A DNA stretch of 64,000 nt from Armillaria gallica (lineage: Eukaryota; Basidiomycota; Agaricomycetes; Agaricales; Physalacriaceae), in NCBI GenBank assembly GCA_037576215.1, contig JBANDB010000003.1:5952001-6016000 (forward strand), in the 5' to 3' direction. The stretch's first letter is position 1, and every line of letters begins with the position of its first letter. A model generated the notes under the pieces. That model ran no database searches. It saw only the letters and a program-made list of their open reading frames with translations, and was not told where the DNA came from. Positions 37,659 to 49,249 of this stretch are shown here, piece after piece. The position numbers and the translations under genes were made by a program.

Positions 37659-39152
37659 ATGGTGCGACCCTTATTATACCTTCTTATATTATCCCTTCAC
37701 TTGCTACCGTCATTAGACATCTCGGTACAAACTCAAACGACGATATTCAACAGTAGCCTGGTTATCAGTCTGGTACTTCTGACAGCTGTGCTGTTGCCTG
37801 CGTTGATCTCGAAGCATATGTATCGAATGCGGATATGGTATGCGTTGATATGCTCAGCGATGGTGTATTGCGTGTCGTTTCTCCTTCTCGTCGGGTACCA
37901 GATAGGCCCTGAGGAACCACCGTTCGGATTGTGTGTAGCCCAGACGGCGATGGTTTATGCTGCACCTGTTTTGTGAGTGGTTTCAGTTCGAACTTCAGCA
38001 CAGTTAACCAGTTTCAATACAAGGGTCGTCTCATATGCATTATCCTTCTCGATGGAGGTAGGTTACCAGCGTTCTTCTGCGTAATGGCTTTGACGAGTGG
38101 CGCGCAGCTACTTCTTGGAATACAGGCTTATTCACGGGGGAAGGAAATGAAACCTAGTACACATATACCTGCAAGTCTCGGTGCTGCATAATGGGCAACA
38201 TACTGATTTTTTATTGCAGCTATTAATATTCCCTCTTTTCGTATATGTCGTGGTTATTATTGAAGGCTTGGTGGTCCGTTTCAATATCTTGTCACTCATG
38301 CGCTCCTCATTTACACATAGCTCTAGCTGGCCCTTACGAACAAGAATGAGGTTGAACGAGATCCGGCGATGTTTTACTGTCATCTGCACTCGAGTACGCC
38401 GTCAGTGTCATTCCCAGTATCCACACTTCATAGAACTGACCGTTACGTCGAATTACAGTGCCCTGATTAGTGCAGTTGTCATTACTATTGAAGCTGGACT
38501 GATGATCATTCTTGAAGGTACGTACATGAGACGATGAGGGCGCGCCATGAACCGACATGGCTTCCTTCTACAGTGATCACGGGAATCTTACTTTATCAGC
38601 GCAAGACACACCTGGGGCGTAGAGAATCAGTGACTGCATCCAACGCTCCCTTTCCAGTCGGTCTTTTTATAAGGAAGATTGTTTACACCATGAACATCGG
38701 ATTCGCATTAGGGTACGTGGGTGTCATTTACATCAAGTCGCCATGGTGAGCTAACCCACCTGCTTTCACAGGCTGTACGCATTTATCTTGGCTAATCCGA
38801 ACAAGTCAAACGCGAAATGGTCTTTGCTTCTGACAGGACGTGAGTGAATATTTTGAATACTAAAATGTGGCTTACGCATAAACCTCGGCAGCTCCTCTGG
38901 TGACTGCGTTGATATTTGGGCCTCACCGTGTATGTTTCCCAAGTCCTCCGTGTTGCACCTTGATCTGACACGCTTCCTGCCCAGGACATATCTCGATTCT
39001 GGTTCTGTGGACGACCGAATACAACGGAGAGCAGCGGCTCCGTTAGCGAATCTGGTCATGGCTTGATGCATGAGTCCAAGTTGAATGAATTGCGCGGCGA
39101 AACTTCCAGTCCTTTGCCGCCATACGAACCCGCGACGAGAATAAACTTGTAA
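37659..39152 (+). CDS. Seven-transmembrane receptor-like protein
   Basis: Exons 37,659-37,972, 38,062-38,170, 38,220-38,270, 38,327-38,400, 38,459-38,517 and three or four more to 39,152 fit in phase. Hydrophobic helices: residues 1-15, then about 30-50 (SLVISLVLLTAVLLPAL), 60-80, the block PPFGLCVAQTAMVYAAPVL, FFCVMALTSGAQLLLGIQ, LLIFPLFVYVVVIIEG, ALISAVVITIEAGLMIILE, and a last one near YTMNIGFALG. A conserved-looking MFYCHL motif sits before helix 6. The end is a Ser-rich hydrophilic tail (SESGHGLMHESKLNEL). I know this as an expanded Agaricomycete 7TM family sometimes called GPCR-like; it is not a Ste3-type pheromone receptor. One intron (38,171-38,219) begins GCAAGT, a GC-AG intron. Confidence 0.7.
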
Positions 39153-39468
39153 TGCCGTCACGTATGATAGACGCTTGGAAAATACAACCGAGACCTCCTT
39201 CTGTATGTACTATATAGGTTCCCCTCTGCGCCCGGGCTACGTAGCCAAGATCTTGGCCAGGCAGGAGGCTGTAATTGATGTCTTTTGGAGCGAAAAAAGA
39301 ACGAGGATGGGGAAAGAATGGGAAAACGATGGATGTTCATCATGCAAAGGGATACGAGAGTAAGTTGATGTTGTCATGTGCCAGTGATATCGTTTTCACG
39401 CTGCCTTCCTTATCTGCGATCTGGCTAAGAATGGATAAAATATCCCAAGGAGGTAGGGGCACAGTGAG

Positions 39469-40117
39469 TTACGCGTCGTCACCAAACGATAGCAGCGTTC
39501 TACTCTTAGCGGCCTTCTTCGCTTTCTTCGTTGATGGTGCTTTCGATGAGGAGACACTAGCATCCTCCAGAACTCCGATATGCTTCCTTTTCAACGTGGA
39601 GGACTTTATTGCAGTGGTTTTCGATGAAGAAAAAGAGAGGCTAGGTGCTGGCTTTTTGCCCTTGGCAGCAGCGCTCTCTTTGGGCGTAATTTCGACGGCA
39701 GGAGCCTCGGCGTCAGCCGTGGAATCAAGAGGCAGTGGAGACAGTCCTTTCTCTACGGTCGCTATCAGTAACGAGAGATACAGGTGAGAATACTGTACAA
39801 ATACCTTGCCGCCTAACATTTTCAGCCTCCCTTTCCGTCAAATGCTTCCCTTCCTTCAAGACCACGACCTGGGGCTTCTCATCTCTATCATCCTCGTCTT
39901 CACTTCCAGGCTGGCTCTCAGGACGTTCTGGGATTGCCGGTCGTCGTGGTATCGGGGGGCGCCCTGAGCCATCATACTCCCACTCATCGTCGTCCTCGTG
40001 GTCAGAGTCTGGTATTCCGGCAATTCGATTCTGGAGTTTCTGCAGAAATGCTGGTGTATTCTGACTGTAGGATAACCGTGAAGAGAGCTGTGCGCGAGTA
40101 GGCTCTTTGGGCGCCAT
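39469..40117 (-). CDS. DUF4604 domain protein
   Basis: Starts MAPKEPTRAQLSSRLSYSQN, then TPAFLQKLQNRIAG and an acidic run, the DUF4604 N-terminal signature (LSY..., P-x-FLxKL). A single intron (GTATTTG... to CCGTAG, about 39,756-39,810) follows ENVRRQ and the protein ends KAAKSRTLLSFGDDA at 39,469. The second exon is Lys/Ser/Ala-rich with several KK pairs, a likely nuclear signal. The upstream ATG at 40,156 is in frame but has a poorer context and the MAPKEP start is the usual one. Function unknown; yeast and animal relatives are also small disordered proteins. Confidence 0.75.
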
Positions 40118-41739
40118 CGTGGTTGATGGTTTGGCCTTGTGAGCAGATATTCCCACGGTTCTTCTAACTGTCTGTATATCTCTTTTCCTTTCTATGTCCT
40201 ACAGGATACCGTTGGTTGTGCAATTTCCCAGCCAGGTTCTGCTGCGAAAGGAACTAAGTAAAACCTGCACGCTTTCTGAATATTTTCGGCCCCTGGACGA
40301 CCAGGTGAAGTTGAACTTATGGAGAAAACGTCCAAAGGGAATATTGACGTTCTGGGATTTTTGATGTGCGTCGATCAAGGTGTCGCATTGCTGAGCCGGC
40401 TCTTGGACGACTCTTGGATCATCGTTACTCTTTTGATGCCCCAAACTGGCACATCTAGGCGAACTACAGAGAACCAAGTCTTCGCGTTCGGGTCACTGAC
40501 GCTCTTCTTGAGTTGAGTCGCATATTGCATGTTTTTGTTTACTTAACACGCATACTTTTGATTCTAAACGAAGTAGACTTACCTAGGTCCTTTTCTATTT
40601 TTTAATTTCCGCCATGTGTATAACCTGAGCATCTGTGCAAGAACATCTCCTGGAAGTTATGGTTTAAGTTCAGCGACGCACAGGCCGACGCCAAGAGTTG
40701 AGGCTGTCTGTCAGTATCGGCCTATCCGGGCGCTTATTTGGGAGGTCCAGAAAGACTTGGTTCAATCCAGGAACAGATATCGACACGAATCCAGGCTATC
40801 TATTGCGTCTGTATATCCGCTTTGTTCTCTTGTTGGAATATCAGTGGGTCTATATGGTGCTACTTTCAACAACCCTGACTGATGCTGTCAAATCCATTCC
40901 TGATGACGATGTTGATGACGGTGATGATGACGAAGTGTAGGGCTCAGAGCAGTGAGTACCAAGTAGCGAGTAACGAGCCTAAATGATTTATTTTTCAAGG
41001 TCTACGGTGACACTGAATTGAGTGGAGTCTGAGCCTGGATACACCTCACGATCCAGGTTTCACAGTGGAAGTTCCAACGCGTGACCATTTACATAGTAAA
41101 GTAAGTTCCTCTTGGCCGATCCAAGCTTGCGCATCCTCAATATTTCTTCAACAGTAAAGAAGGACCCCAATATATAAAGTATGAACTACACGCCGCATGT
41201 AATTGGCACCAATTTTTAGGAATCTTGCGGAGTTATTACTCTGAATATCTGAATAGAACCAAACTCCGAACCACGTTTAATCGCTGTACCATAAAAGCCG
41301 ACGCCTGCAGGACCCCCGCTAATTATGAGTTAATCGCTTATGCTCTCCGCCCAGCACCACCATATGCATAATTCAAAGCAGTGGTCGAGTACGCAGCTTA
41401 TTGGCAGCCGGCCAAGTGAATACCCGTAACCCCCGATCGATTGTTATTCATTAAGGCGACTAGCTTGAGCCTAATACCCATGTGAGCCAACGGAAGCTAG
41501 GAAGGTGGCAGGTTCCCTGAGGATCGGGGCCGCCGCCACGCCTTTGTTTGAATTGTAAAAATTCCTGCATGTATTTCCTGTTTATGGAAGTCCTAGGCGC
41601 CGCTCAAAGAAAGAAAGGAATGGGAGGTACCTGGTAACGTTATGGTAGCGATTAACAAGAACAATCTACGAAAATAAACTCGAACGAGCGTTTGTAGTAA
41701 AGGTAGGCGTACATGTGGGAATTCGAAGGTGGCTCAGCA
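40118..41739. other. No supported gene
   Basis: The 81-codon frame 40,698-40,940 (+) ends in an acidic run (DDDVDDGDDDE) from GAT repeats and may be the last exon of something undetected. A TATATAAAG-like site lies at about 41,172. No other signal. Confidence 0.3.
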
Positions 41740-42990
41740 CAAGTACCCAGGCTTATCTTCCCATGCATTAAGCCTAGTCACCCAATAGCAAAGGCCGGCC
41801 TTGTATCCAATACGAAAGGACATGAAGGCGAAGATTCTGAGATTCATGCGTCGGTGATCAGATGCTTAATCATCGACGAAGACCTCGACAGAATCATTGA
41901 TAACAGCATGGCCAGTATAAGCTGCTTCAGGTAATGAAAGCCGCGGAGTTCTTGATATAAGGGAAGGAGGAGCTACATGGCCATCTCGGTAGCAAGGAGG
42001 ACGATACAATCTGACCGATGAGAAAGGCGAGAGTAATGTCAGAAACACTGGCGAATCCGATTGGTCGTAGAACGTCCACCCAATCTCCAGGTCCCTTGAG
42101 TGAAAATAAGGCAAACATTGGTCTGGATGAAGTGCATTAAACGAAAGCAGCCTTCCTCAAGGTTTATGCGAACGACTAGGTCCACGGAGATTATCTTCTG
42201 AAAACCGCATTGACCGTTCAAACGCCAGCATTGCAATCTGTTGACCAAAGTACCGGCGTTTATTACTGCGAAGCCTGCTGTTCCAGCCCAGACGGACTGT
42301 AAATAATGAAAGTTGTGAATGAGAAAAAACGATTGCGTAATATTTAAACACATACTTGAATCATTACGCAGTGAGGAAATTACACGCCGATCAAAGAAGT
42401 GTATACAACCAAGACCGAGAAAAGCAGTACAGACGCCTTTTGAAGAGATACTACTCAGCATGGCCGTACTAGGGCTTCGGTCCGAAACAGCTGGGTTATC
42501 TAAATAAGGTTTATGAAAGCGCGCATTCGTGTTTGACGTGGTTCAGATAATTACCTGCATTTACGAGTCTGCACGGAAATTTCTTGAATGCGAACCCTCA
42601 TGCAACGGAGAGGTGAAGGGACCAGAATTCATGTTCCGCTCTCCTCGTAGTAATGTACCTTTCGGTCAGGACGGACCAGCGCAGAGAAGCACCTTGTTCC
42701 GAGTCCAAAGGTTCTGGAAGGCAAGGTCTGGATACAGGCTTGTGTACGAAGAAATATCAGCCTATCAGCGTAAAGGAAGGTTGCCGTAATAAAATCGAAG
42801 CAATAGCGGTCGGCGGTATTCTATGATTTTTCCAAGAGGAAGCTTTAAAGAAGGCTCCCAGGTGCGAGTTGAAGAAAAGAACCGTCGGACCGGGCATATA
42901 CAGCGAAACAAGTTTGCGCGCTGTGAGCCGGGACTAGAGAATCTACGCGACAGGACTGCCGCTGAGGAACGAAACGGAATAACCAAACAA
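41740..42990 (-). other. Possible spliced gene or remnant, unresolved
   Basis: The minus strand has several coherent pieces. At 42,765-42,986 a 73-codon frame starts MVIPFRSSAAVLSRRF and continues with VRRFFSS, like a mitochondrial presequence. At 42,462 a second ATG frame (MLSSISSKGVCTAFLGLG) leads with a GTATGTG donor into VRLGWNSRLRSNKRRYFG. Near 42,060-41,930 there is a hydrophobic frame with DWVDVLRPIGFAS and ITLAFLIGQIVSSSLLP. No single exon chain connects them and I recognise no family, so they may be a broken gene. Confidence 0.25.
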
Positions 42991-43304
42991 GGTGATCAAA
43001 ACGACTTCGCATACTATATACATGCCGCGCTACTCACCCCAATCATCGGCAGTTTATTGTGCCAAATCCCAGTGAGACTAACTTCTGTGACCGTTTATTT
43101 GAATCAAAAAACTAAACGATGCCTTGATCTAAATGCGTAGCACTTACATGAGGGTATGTGGACCAATTAGCTGAATCACACAGGTGCAAGCTTGACTCGA
43201 TTTGGAGTATACTGGGGACCCAGAGCGACCGTGGAATATCCTTCGTCCAAGTGAGGTCCTTAAGATATGAAACGCTGAACACTGATTCGAGCGCGTCGGA
43301 CAAA

Positions 43305-45258
43305 ATGTCAAACTCGGGGCAGAGAAGTCAGTCTGTGGCAGTGCAGTTTCCGGTCACGTGCAAAGACGCGTCAGGTCACGCGACTTTGTTGATCAGATCT
43401 TGGACCACAACCGTGACAACGTCGAGCTCCATCATCTTGCCGTTGTTGTGCTACCTCAACCTCGACATTGCCGACAGTGCAGACGTCTTTGAGTAAGGAT
43501 TCTACGTGCGTCGCTATGCCTTCTGCAGGGATCTCAGCTCACTGTATCTTACAGCCAGTACATCGCGATGCGGCGCTTGCAAGAGATTAGCTCACGACAC
43601 CTTCCCGACATCTCTGGCTCTACCTTTGCATTAGAAGACACGTCTTTTCAGATACCGGCGCTCAACGAAGACGGAGAAGACCTGCTCAACGATATCGATA
43701 ACGACTTTTTCCGCGGTATCGATGCGCGGTCGAGTTTGGCAACTCCAGCAGCCAGAAGACATGTACATGACGACCTAACAGTCAGCCAACTCACTCCGCG
43801 GAGGCTCAACGTCTCGCCTTCACCGCTGTTGCGGCCCGACTCACCTTCGAAATCTAAAGCCACTTTTCCAGCCACCCCACGAGTACGGTCCGACTCGCCC
43901 TCTAAAGCTACGCCCAAAGCTTGTTTTGATCCGAGGGCGGCGCGTCAGACCACAGCTGAGGCTCCTTCACGTCAGTCCGACTCCCGCCCAGCATCAACGA
44001 CTTACGAATCAGCGATCTCATCTACACCTGTGAAGACGCATATATCGCCCACCGCGGAAGATCCGTTCACGCCACGGAGATTTGAGAACCTACAGGCCGA
44101 GGTAGCCACTCTCACATCAATGAAGTTCAGGGATGGCCTCGCCTCGACAAAACCTAGGGACGCGTCGGCTATCTCTTTATTGATTGTATGTCTATTTTTT
44201 CATTTCTTCATTTTTGTATTATTTAAATGAATCAGCCTGTGGATGACAATGTCAGCGTGATTGACGAAAGTTTTGATACGGGTGGGGCTGCAGGGCGCCT
44301 GTTGATGTATGGGAGCACGTTGGCAGGGTGTGTTCTTTGTCTCATCTCTTTGCAACCTGACCTACATGATATTTTTAGTTTTGAAAACGTTGCACCAACT
44401 TCATCCATTCCTCCACGCCAAGAAAAGTTGACAGTCTCGAAGTATTCCCCTCAGAAAAATGTTATTGTCACACGCGAGATTTCCCCCATACGGTCGGCGG
44501 CGAAGCGGCCGGTATCCACGACAGACGACAGACCACCAAAGCGCGAGAAGAAAGCGAAAGCGAAAACGAAACCTCCCGTCATCACAAAACCGACATCTTC
44601 GCGCAGCAAGGCCTCGACCAGCTCGTCAAAGCCTCGCCCACAGCCACCTCCCTCACGGCAACCTACTCCGACATTTGCCTCTCTGGGTCCGTCGCGCTCA
44701 CACTCCGCTTCAGCGCGTAGCCAAAACGAGTCTAGTTTGTCGGCCGAAGCATTTGGGGCATCCAAGAGTAAGGTACGTGACGATCTTTCGATCATTTTCA
44801 CGTGGGATTTTTTTTTTTCGTTTTCCTTGTCTGGAGTTAATGGGGAGTTATTGTTGACCGTTGGTATTTTCTAGACCCCGCCTGTAAACGCCCAACCGAC
44901 CGCGAGTACGAACAAACTATTGTCGTCATCTTCGCGACGCTATCCAATCCCTGATTTTAAGGCACTTCATGCCGCTGAGCAGGCAAAATTGGCAGCTCGG
45001 AAGGAACATATCATTCCTGTGAAGCCGATAGCAAAGGAGTTTAGTACGGATGAAAGAATTAAGGAGCGGCGTATATTTGATGAGCGAATTAAGGAGAAGG
45101 AGGCGGAGATGGAACGGGCATTGGAGGAACGAAGGAAACAGAGGGAGCAAGAAGAAGAAAGGGAGGTCAGAGAGCTGCGGAGAAAGGCGGTGCCCAAAGC
45201 TCATGAAGTGCCAGAATGGTATAAGGATGCACCCAGACGGGTACGGCCGACCGAGTAG
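43305..45258 (+). CDS. TPX2-like microtubule-associated protein
   Basis: The C-terminal 110 residues (44,920-45,258) match the TPX2 C-terminal domain: YPIPDFKALHAAEQAK, FSTDERIKERRIFDERIKEK, then a dense Glu/Arg coiled coil and HEVPEWYKDAPRR. The preceding exons give an acidic and Ser/Pro-rich N-terminal half (SRHLPDISGSTFALEDTSFQ, LNDIDNDFFRGI) and a long Ser/Lys/Pro stretch with basic clusters (PPKREKKAKAKTK), as in proteins that bind tubulin and importin. Introns: after ADVF (GTAAGG), after AISLLI (GTATGT), after STLAG (GTGTGT) and before TPPVNAQ. The ATG at 43,305 is the first in the frame after a stop-limited leader; the internal ATG near 43,568 is possible. The family nucleates spindle microtubules. 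Confidence 0.78.
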
Positions 45259-45957
45259 GTGTGTCTTAGTCACATTTTTCTTTGTTGTTCCTTGGTTTAT
45301 TATTTTGGATTTGCCTGTCCCCATTATCTGTTGTGAAGGTCTACTACTCGCTTCGGATTATACGTGTGATGAGGCCGAGACCCTTTCCGAGTATAGCGGC
45401 GCTTCCTTCTGTGAGTAACTCGACTAATTCCTATTCTTGCGGCGATTCTATGATGTAGGGTCTAGTTGTGAATACACTAAGTATACTTACGCCTGTTCTC
45501 GTCACTATTAGGTCAGAAACTGAATCCCGATGCTACTTCTCTGCTTCTCAATCCTAAGGCCAAGCTCAAGCTGGGGTTCATTGATGATCGGACGACCGGA
45601 AACTCGTCTGTCGAGCTCGTGTCTCTGTAACTTGATTCATGACCAAGAGTCAAATCAAACAGGTCACCGGCCTCATGTTGAACGCACAGCCAGCGTTTCC
45701 CGAGAGGCTTTCGGAGTCAAGGGGATTGTTATCTTGATCGGGCCAGACACCCTATTAAGGAGTAGTCCCGGGCGCATCTGGATCTTGATTGCGACAAAAA
45801 AAGATTTTTCAGAGAAACTTTGATACTTAAGCGCCACCGGGAAGACAGTTAAAAGGCGAGTTTTGGAGGGGCTTTCCTCAGTCAAACCCCGCTTCGTATC
45901 CTGCATTCCTACCAGCTCTTTTGCACTCCCCTCCTACTACCCATCCCAAAGAACAAT
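45259..45957. other. Downstream frame and promoter of a small Cys-rich gene
   Basis: A coding-like frame ending EYSGASFC (about 45,344-45,412), a GTGAGT donor, and after a CTATTAG acceptor KLNPDATSLLLNPKAKLKLG to a stop near 45,630, form a consistent two-exon end. I could not join it to the TPX2-like gene without breaking its stop. The TTAAAAG at 45,849-45,855 is the likely TATA-like element of the next gene, followed by a CT-rich leader. Confidence 0.35.
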
Positions 45958-46146
45958 ATGTGCTACTCATCTTCGTGTTCATCCTCTTCCTCCGCCATGG
46001 TCTGCTACCAGACCGGCATCGAATCCTCGTCCAAGTCGTTCGCCCAGGAGACGACGACTCCCGTCAACCAAGCCGGAGGCTCTTCCCCTCAATGCTGCCA
46101 CTGCGGTTGGCGTGGCGCCCATGCTCCCAACTGCCCATTCAAGTAG
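45958..46146 (+). CDS. Small Cys-rich protein, 62 aa
   Basis: One exon, starting after a CT-rich leader with a good context (GAACAATATG). The sequence is MCYSSSCSSSSS, a Ser/Thr-rich middle, then a compact end CCHCGWRGAHAPNCPFK. The end has the spacing C-x2-C-x5-H-x3-C, which could bind one zinc or other metal ion. No signal peptide. Such small intronless basidiomycete proteins with this ending may be conserved; the name is unknown to me. The short length and leader suggest high expression. Confidence 0.55.
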   Translation: MCYSSSCSSSSSAMVCYQTGIESSSKSFAQETTTPVNQAGGSSPQCCHCGWRGAHAPNCPFK

Positions 46147-47478
46147 ATCATGGAGCTGAGACCCAGATCCCATGAGTAATCTTTTTCTCTTTGTCCTGTG
46201 TGTTCAGTTTCTTTGTTCTCCCCTTACCGTCGCTCACGAGGTCTCTCCTTGACGTCAGATCACTTCCCCGCCCCACGCGTTCGGGCGTCGTTTCTATCAT
46301 GTCATCATATTCATCGCCTCTGCTGTCTTCTGTAGCTTACCCGCTCCCGCTTTCTTGTTTCGTCCTAATCCATGCTTGTCTATTTTACCACCAGCTACTC
46401 ATCGTTATATTTATTCGCATATATATATACCCTACGTATACGCGGAGAAGATGGAGGTGTACGAAATAATAGTAGTCCTGGTCGTGAATAATTGTATACA
46501 ATTTATGTTTCCGTGTTCCGTGTTCCGTCGCCAAGATCTGAATTTCATTATTTATGGATTATCCGTGGAGTGGGAGTGGTTTCGTCATGGTTACCCCTGC
46601 GGTGCCTGGACCCCGCTTCCGTCATTGAGGAGAACATGAGGTCCATATGTATTCATTCCATATCGCTTCCCTGCATATGACAAAAGCTAACAACGACGCA
46701 GGATTCGAAGATATCAGTCTTCTCACACTTTTACGGAGTTATCGGCGGCGCTGATGTTCTCAATGTTGATATTTCATTCGACTTCCATTCATTCATTTTT
46801 AATCGTTCACATCCTTCTCCGGTGATAATGCACCGATTCCACACCGATATCACCGAAACTTGAATCAAGGCGGGTACGACAGGTTACAGATGTCGTGTTT
46901 GATGACGAGCCTACAACATCTCGGCGCTAAACAGATCCCCGGGGAGAAGAGTAAACCTGCAACGGCACAACCATCGACTATTTTTGCTGGAATTTGACCA
47001 ACGTCGTTGAGGATGTCTTATCATTATTGGAATTTTCTTGTTGTAGCGTAGTCAGATGGGACACGTATCTATTTGGTCTTCATTACGCGGTATTCGGTGC
47101 CACATTCCACGATTCGGACCAAAGAAGTCGAAATGCAATATGACTGAACTCTTTCTGACTCGAGAGTGATGGGCACTCCACGACGTCAGTCTCTCAAATC
47201 GACTCTTACTAGGTACAGTCGGCAACAAAGATTTGAAATAAAAGCATGCTATCACACCGGACAATGCTGTTCTGGAGCACGCAACAAGCACGTTCCTTCA
47301 GGTTCCTTCTCAGCTATCTAGTGTCGGAGAATGCAGCACTATGTCCTATCTTTCAAGGACATTATTCGGCAATTCAAGAAGCCAAAGACGTAGTACCCAC
47401 AAAGGTACATCGAGTGCAAAGAACGACAAGAGAATACACCAAAAATACATAACCCTGCAATACTGAGTACACGACGAG
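46147..47478. other. Intergenic, no gene recognised
   Basis: AT-rich 3' flank of the small Cys-rich gene (about 46,400-46,450, ATATATATATACC) and then ordinary intergenic sequence. No convincing frame. Confidence 0.45.
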
Positions 47479-48926
47479 TCAAACCTCTGCTAACATCTTC
47501 AAGAACTCCTCTGGTGTCCACTCACCCCGAGAGAGTCCCGCACAAGCTTCCTGTAGTCTGTCCTCGGTACTGCTATCCATAGACACATCAAAATCATGCG
47601 TTGTTTCTTTGCAGGTACTAGACCCGAAACTCGCGTTGGGTTGTGCTGCCTGCTGTTTGATTGCCTGCATCAGCACCACTGACTTCCTTAACGTAAAGGG
47701 GCTTTGTCGAAGGCCGGACAACGTTCGTGAGAACGCAGCACTGCGATACGAATCTCTTTGAGGAGACCCGCCGGAAGTAGTCATTCCACTGGAGTCAGAT
47801 CCTCGCAAGGGATTCGTCGTACAGTTCATACTGATGCTGTAGATACTATCACCTGAAGGAAACTCGGAGACATACATGCCAAAGTCGAATAGATCTGGAT
47901 AAGGAAGGCGACTGCGGAGTTGCGGGGAATTCGAGGTGTCGTGAGAAAGACATTGACGACGTGGCGGGCTGATCGAGTAGAGAGGGGGGGGAATACAGTG
48001 AGCTTCATCCGTCTTCGCTGGACTAGGATCCCAAAAATAACTAGACATTGCGGAAACAGCGCTAGTCGCGTATGCGGTAAGAGGGAGAGATTTGGAAAGA
48101 CCAGCAACAGAAGAAACAGAAGGCGTTGGCGTGGAAGGCTCTTTCGACTTGATCACGATATTTTCCTTGATGTTTCCCGTAGCAACGCTTGATTTCGGAT
48201 CGTCGGCATCGTTATTGGGCAGCTTGGATGAAGAAGGATCGCTCGCTGACACAGTCGACGAAGGTGGGTTAGGCGATGTTCGCTCAGAACTTTTAGCGGC
48301 TTCAGACGGAGATTCGGAGTCACTGTTAGAACTCTCCGGAGGAGTTGGTCGTGTAGGGGACGTCAGACTCCTCGAGGGAGGTGTGGCGAGTGAAGGCGGT
48401 GCCGGTGACTTTCTGCAAGGGCTCAATGGTGAATTTGATGAAGAAGCAGCTCCGGACCCCGGAGGAGGTGGGATAGTAGATGATGTCGCAATGTACAGGT
48501 CAGCCATGTTGATTCCAACGGTACTCCAATCTTGAACACATATCTCCGGCGGTGGCGAGCGAGGTGCATGTCGAGCACGAGAATGGGCCTTTTCAGTCTT
48601 CCCTGACACGGACGTGGGATTTTTCTGCTTCTCAGGAAATGGTGATACTGCAAATCAGATATCAATCGTGGGATTTATCATAAATAGTGAGAACAATTAC
48701 GGCTTCTATCGGTTACTTTGCCGAGTTTTTCGATTTTCTGTGTCGGAGGTTGCGTACGAATAGGCTGTAGCAACGATTGTTGCTGGCTGGGAGGCTGGGG
48801 TTCGGATTTGACAGGTGTAGTAGTGGGGGTGTGGGTAGGAAGTATCGGTTGCTTATCCATAGAAGGGAAGAAAACTGACAGAATAAACGCCCAGATGGTG
48901 CAAAATAGCTGAATAAAGGATGCCAT
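47479..48926 (-). CDS. Ser/Pro-rich protein with N-terminal membrane anchor
   Basis: Starts MASFIQLFCTIWAFILSVFF, a strong signal anchor, then a Pro/Gln/Thr-rich region with KIEKLGKVTD. A 55-60 nt intron (GTAATT...TTGCAG) joins to LSPFPEKQKNPTSVSGKTEK. The rest is Ser/Pro/Thr-rich and disordered (PTPPESSNSDSESP), with conserved-looking islands LTAYATSAVSAMSSYFWDPS, LPYPDLFDFGMYVSEFPSGD and FTLRKSVVLMQAIKQQ, and an end LSRGEWTPEEFLKMLAEV. No known domain. The anchor suggests an ER or plasma-membrane protein with a large cytosolic part. An upstream ATG at 49,046 in frame is not preferred. Confidence 0.6.
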
Positions 48927-49249
48927 AGAAATGTAGTAACGACAGTGGACGACGATGAACGTGGTAGTTGGAAGATCGGAACTTGCCGCGGCCAACCGGT
49001 GCGGGCATCCGACTTTGACGTCAGACAAACCTTCACCTTGGTTCAAGTAGTGTTTCTAGCGTTTTCCCCTGAATTCAAAAGGAAAACTGTCTGTTTGTAT
49101 ATAGATCATGACAACGCCTACTAACCGTTTCACGGCAACATACAAAATCAGTGGTATCTTTAGTGACATCCTTAGACATCGACTCGGAGTCGCAGGGGGG
49201 ATAAATACATAGAAACGATAGGAATCCTGAAAGAGGGAACAATAATTAA

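Noticed and set aside
46355..46639. 94-codon plus-strand frame after the small Cys-rich gene
   Set aside because: It runs through the AT-rich 3' flank with ATATATATA and shows no domain.
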